Below, in pieces: positions 61,274 to 64,000 of a DNA stretch of 64,000 nt. This DNA comes from Haladaptatus sp. R4. Lineage in GTDB: Archaea; Halobacteriota; Halobacteria; Halobacteriales; Haladaptataceae. The position numbers were made by a program, and so were the translations under genes. Position 1 is the first letter of the stretch, and every line of letters starts with the position of its first letter. Under the pieces are notes generated by a model. It ran no database searches and was not told the DNA's origin. It saw only the letters and a program-made list of their open reading frames with translations. Location: NCBI RefSeq assembly GCF_001625445.1, contig NZ_LWHG01000011.1, positions 62,001 through 126,000 of the forward strand, in the 5' to 3' direction.

Positions 61274-62440
61274 ATGAGAAGTTTCAAAATCGGGAGCGCG
61301 TTCGGCATTCCGATACAACTCGACCTCACTTTCCTGCTCATCCTCCCCATATTCGCGTGGCTCATCGGAACGCAGGTTTCGTACTGGGTCACCATCCTGA
61401 ACGACCTCTGGGGCCTCGGATTAACCGCCAGTCCGCTCTCGTCGGGAATGATGCCGTGGTATCTCGGTATCGCCGCCGCGATCGGTCTGTTCGCGGGCGT
61501 CATCCTCCACGAACTCGGCCACTCCGTCGTTTCGATGCACTACGGCTATCCCATCGACTCCATCACGCTGTGGATCTTCGGCGGCATCGCGCGACTCACC
61601 GACCAACCGGAGGAGTGGTCCGAGGAGTTCTTCATCGCCATCGCCGGTCCGGTCGTCAGTATCATCCTCGGCGTTCTCTCGTTTGTCGCTCTCTTCGTCG
61701 TTCCGTCGGGCTTCGATGCCGTTCGGTTCGTCCTCGGCTACCTCGCGCTGATGAACATCGTCCTCGCCGCCTTCAACCTGCTTCCCGGCTTTCCGATGGA
61801 CGGCGGACGCGTCCTGCGCGCGCTTCTCGCGCGAACGCGCCCGTTCGCTCAAGCGACGCAAATCGCGGCCGAGGTCGGCAAACTGTTCGCCATCCTGTTG
61901 GGCATATTTGGCCTGTTCGGCGGGAACATCATCCTCATCGGTATCGCCTTCTTCATCTACATCGGCGCGACCAGCGAGGCTCAGCAGTCGGTGCTCTCGG
62001 CGACGTTCCGCAACGTTCGGGTTCGTGACGTGATGACGACCGCGGACGACCTACACACGGTTTCGCCGGACACGTCCATCGCCGAACTCCTCGAAACCAT
62101 GTTCCGCCAGCGCCACACCGGCTACCCGGTCATCGAGAACGGCGAACTCGTCGGCATGATAACGCTGGACGACGCCCGGAGCGTGCAGCAAGTCGAGCGC
62201 GACGCCTACACGGTTCGGGACGTGATGTCCACGGAAGTGAAGACGATTCCCGCCGACAGCGACGCGATGGACGCGTTCGAAACGATCCAGCAGAACAACA
62301 TCGGTCGGCTTCCCGTCATCGGTACCGACGGCGACGTGGCCGGAATCATCTCTCGCACTGACCTGATGACCGCGTTCAACATCATCAACAAGAGCGGGCG
62401 TTCGGAGGACGAGTTCGCCCTCCGCGAACAGCCATCGTAG
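61274..62440 (+). CDS. site-2 protease (M50) with CBS domains
   Basis: A 388-residue membrane metalloprotease. About six helices include 'GVILHELGHSVV' (HExxH zinc site) and 'NLLPGFPMDGGRVL' (the third zinc ligand Asp). Two CBS domains follow ('VRDVMTTADDLHTVSPDTSIAELLETM' and 'VRDVMSTEVKTIPADSDAMDAFETIQ'), which probably sense adenine nucleotides. It cleaves membrane-embedded substrates. ATG 61274 gives the family start 'MRSFKIGSAFGIPI'; ATG 61259 is an alternative. Confidence 0.9.
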   Translation: MRSFKIGSAFGIPIQLDLTFLLILPIFAWLIGTQVSYWVTILNDLWGLGLTASPLSSGMMPWYLGIAAAIGLFAGVILHELGHSVVSMHYGYPIDSITLWIFGGIARLTDQPEEWSEEFFIAIAGPVVSIILGVLSFVALFVVPSGFDAVRFVLGYLALMNIVLAAFNLLPGFPMDGGRVLRALLARTRPFAQATQIAAEVGKLFAILLGIFGLFGGNIILIGIAFFIYIGATSEAQQSVLSATFRNVRVRDVMTTADDLHTVSPDTSIAELLETMFRQRHTGYPVIENGELVGMITLDDARSVQQVERDAYTVRDVMSTEVKTIPADSDAMDAFETIQQNNIGRLPVIGTDGDVAGIISRTDLMTAFNIINKSGRSEDEFALREQPS

Positions 62441-62507
62441 GCTTCGAACCTCTCGATAAACACTGTTTGCCGTCGCGTTTATCCCCGCTCCTCGCCGAGT
62501 AGTAGGT

Positions 62508-63188
62508 ATGTGTGGACGCCTCTCACTCTTCGCGCCGCAGGACGAACTCAAAGACCGGTTCGACGCCACGCCGGTCCGGGAAATCCGTCCGCGGTACAAC
62601 GTCGCGCCGGGGCAGGCACACCCCGTCGTCCGTAACGACGCGCCCGAGGAAATCAGCTTCCCGACCTGGGGATTGGTGCCCCAGTGGGCCGACGAGTTCG
62701 GCGGCGGACACATCAACGCCCGCGCCGAGACGCTTTCGGACAAACCGAGCTTCCGCGACGCCTACCGCGAACGTCGGTGTCTCGTGCTCGCCGACGGCTT
62801 TTACGACTGGAAGAAGACGCCGACGGGAAAGCAACCGTATCGAATGACCAGAACGGACGGGAAGCCGTTCGCGATGGCCGGGTTGTGGGAGCCATGGCAG
62901 AATGGGGAACACAAAACTTCGTTCACCGTCGTCACCACGGAACCCAACGACGTCGTCGGCGAAATCCACCACCGCATGCCTGTCATCCTCGCACCCGAGG
63001 AAGAGACGACGTGGCTCGACGGCGACGAGGACGAACTACGTTCCGTGCTAAATCCCTTCCCGGCCCGGAGAATGCGCTCCTATCCGGTCTCCACGAAAGT
63101 CAACAACCCGGCCAACGACTCGCCGGACGTCGTGGAGGAAGTCGTCGCCGACGAGGACGCACAGACGGGTCTCGGGGATTTCGCGTAA
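62508..63188 (+). CDS. SOS-response associated protein (YedK/HMCES)
   Basis: A 226-residue SRAP-domain protein. It starts 'MCGRLSLF', so Cys2 is free for the thiazolidine crosslink to abasic sites after Met removal. 'NARAET' carries the conserved Asn and Glu, 'GFYDWKK' and 'EIHHRMPVIL' the active-site His. It shields abasic sites in single-stranded DNA. The C-terminus is acidic and disordered and ends 'TGLGDFA', short of a full PIP box. Same direction as the S2P gene with a 67-base gap. Confidence 0.93.
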   Translation: MCGRLSLFAPQDELKDRFDATPVREIRPRYNVAPGQAHPVVRNDAPEEISFPTWGLVPQWADEFGGGHINARAETLSDKPSFRDAYRERRCLVLADGFYDWKKTPTGKQPYRMTRTDGKPFAMAGLWEPWQNGEHKTSFTVVTTEPNDVVGEIHHRMPVILAPEEETTWLDGDEDELRSVLNPFPARRMRSYPVSTKVNNPANDSPDVVEEVVADEDAQTGLGDFA

Positions 63189-63219
63189 CCGAGCCGAAAA
63201 AATCGCGTATCGCCCCGCC

Positions 63220-63954
63220 TCAGCTCTTTTTGCGAACCGTCGAGTGGCGCTTTCTGCTTCCCATGTCCGACCGGGAGGACGGCATCGTGGAGTACATGTC
63301 CGTCGCACCTCCTCGACCGGGGCCACCGTCGTCCTCTTCATCCTCCGCCCCGTCCTCATCGTCATCCACCTCGTCGGCGTCGTCCTCCGCCTCCTCATCC
63401 CCTTTGAGCCTGCCGAACAGGGAACTGAACTCCTCGACGGCGTCCTCGGTCGAGAGGAATTCGCTTTCGTCGCTCTCTTCCCCGTCGTCAGCCGTGCCGT
63501 CCGCGTTTTCTGTCTCGTCCGAACTCCCCAGCGAGAATACCGACGACAGCAGGTCGCTCACGCTCCTGTTGCCGTCGTCCTCCGTTTCGTCCTCCCCGAT
63601 GCGTTCGAGGCGTTCGAGTCGCCCCTCGGCGTCGAGGTTCGACCATTCGTCCGAGAGGTCGGCCATCTCCAACAGGTGTCGAAGCGAGAGCACCGCGTCG
63701 GCGTCGGCGTCCTGCATCAGCATCGGGAGGTCCGCTGGCGTCACGTCTTCCGAGTCGTTCTCGAATCCGGACGCCGTGAGCAGTTCGCCGAGCGATGCAT
63801 CGGACACCGCTTCGGCGACGGCATCGGCGCGCTCGCGAACGGATTCTCCCGCTTCATCCGACAACTCGTCACCGTCGGTGGCGTCGAGCGTCGACCGAAT
63901 CTCCTCCATCCCGTCTTCGAGGCGTCGTTCGAGGTCTGGGTCGTCGTTTGTCAT
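63220..63954 (-). CDS. acidic haloarchaeal protein of unknown function
   Basis: A 244-residue protein, extremely rich in Asp/Glu. Residues about 40-125 look folded and helical ('VREAVSDASLGELLTASGF'-type, 'LPMLMQDADADAVLSLRHLLEMADLSDEWSNLDAEGRLERLERIG'). Residues 130-225 are disordered acid-rich. The C-terminus is basic ('SRSDMGSRKRHSTVRKKS'). No family recognised. Its promoter lies near the window edge. Confidence 0.7.
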   Translation of the reverse strand: MTNDDPDLERRLEDGMEEIRSTLDATDGDELSDEAGESVRERADAVAEAVSDASLGELLTASGFENDSEDVTPADLPMLMQDADADAVLSLRHLLEMADLSDEWSNLDAEGRLERLERIGEDETEDDGNRSVSDLLSSVFSLGSSDETENADGTADDGEESDESEFLSTEDAVEEFSSLFGRLKGDEEAEDDADEVDDDEDGAEDEEDDGGPGRGGATDMYSTMPSSRSDMGSRKRHSTVRKKS

Positions 63955-64000
63955 CGTTTCAGTGGGCGTTCGTGGGGTATCTTCGGCCGCAGTGCGTTCT

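Overview
The window looks like a stretch of the main chromosome of a haloarchaeon (class Halobacteria). Predicted proteins are strongly acidic, GC is high, and starts are near-leaderless behind TATA boxes. It carries an Orc1/Cdc6 replication origin with haloarchaeal ORB elements, oapABC, MCM, PolD DP1, Hel308, TFB, CarS and a KEOPS subunit. I cannot name the species; synteny and repeats are compatible with a Haladaptatus-like genus, but that is a guess.

Layout. 1-7.3 kb: end of a surface-polysaccharide locus (glycosyltransferase tail, polytopic membrane protein, Wzx-like flippase, two secreted beta-helix proteins, both frame-broken). 7.4-11.8 kb: DUF5789 protein, Cgi121, Hel308, nucleoside phosphorylase, ferredoxin. 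11.9-17.1 kb: orc1/cdc6, a 1.77-kb oriC with inverted ORBs around an AT-rich core, then oapA-oapB-oapC. 17.1-25.7 kb: small membrane proteins, an Amt-PII fusion, HemB, a DedA-type protein, a frame-broken S9 peptidase and a zinc-ribbon gene with an internal stop. 25.7-28.1 kb: signal peptidase I and DP1. 28.4-36.8 kb: a triple DUF7282 secreted protein, then the 2-oxoacid dehydrogenase set (lipA, E1 alpha, E1 beta, E2, lpdA). 37-47 kb: MATE transporter, citrate synthase, pyrE, carS, broken proline dehydrogenase, HIT protein, P-loop-less MinD-like protein. 47-56.5 kb: TFB, MinD, a four-gene block of haloarchaeal unknowns and mcm with a 529-residue intein. 56.6-64 kb: tRNA-Pro, a DUF5814-type helicase, cupin, a nuclease-dead TnpB homologue, an S2P-CBS protease, YedK/HMCES.

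How it fits together. Replication genes (orc, oap genes, dp1, mcm, hel308) are concentrated here. ORB-like motifs are not confined to oriC: further copies occur from 7.4 to 28.1 kb, mostly with the G-run pointing away from the origin. A second dispersed element, a roughly 45-bp repeat ending in a 7-bp-stem hairpin, occurs at least five times, and two copies are read through as protein sequence (lipA C-terminus, E2 linker).

Caveat. Five genes carry apparent single-base frameshifts and one an in-frame TGA. One of them is mcm, which is normally essential, so some or all of these breaks may be sequencing errors. The best candidates for new biology are the nuclease-dead TnpB beside a cupin gene, the polar ORB-like array, the palindromic repeat family, the 18-bp repeat block at 25.26 kb and the mcm-linked block of unknown genes.
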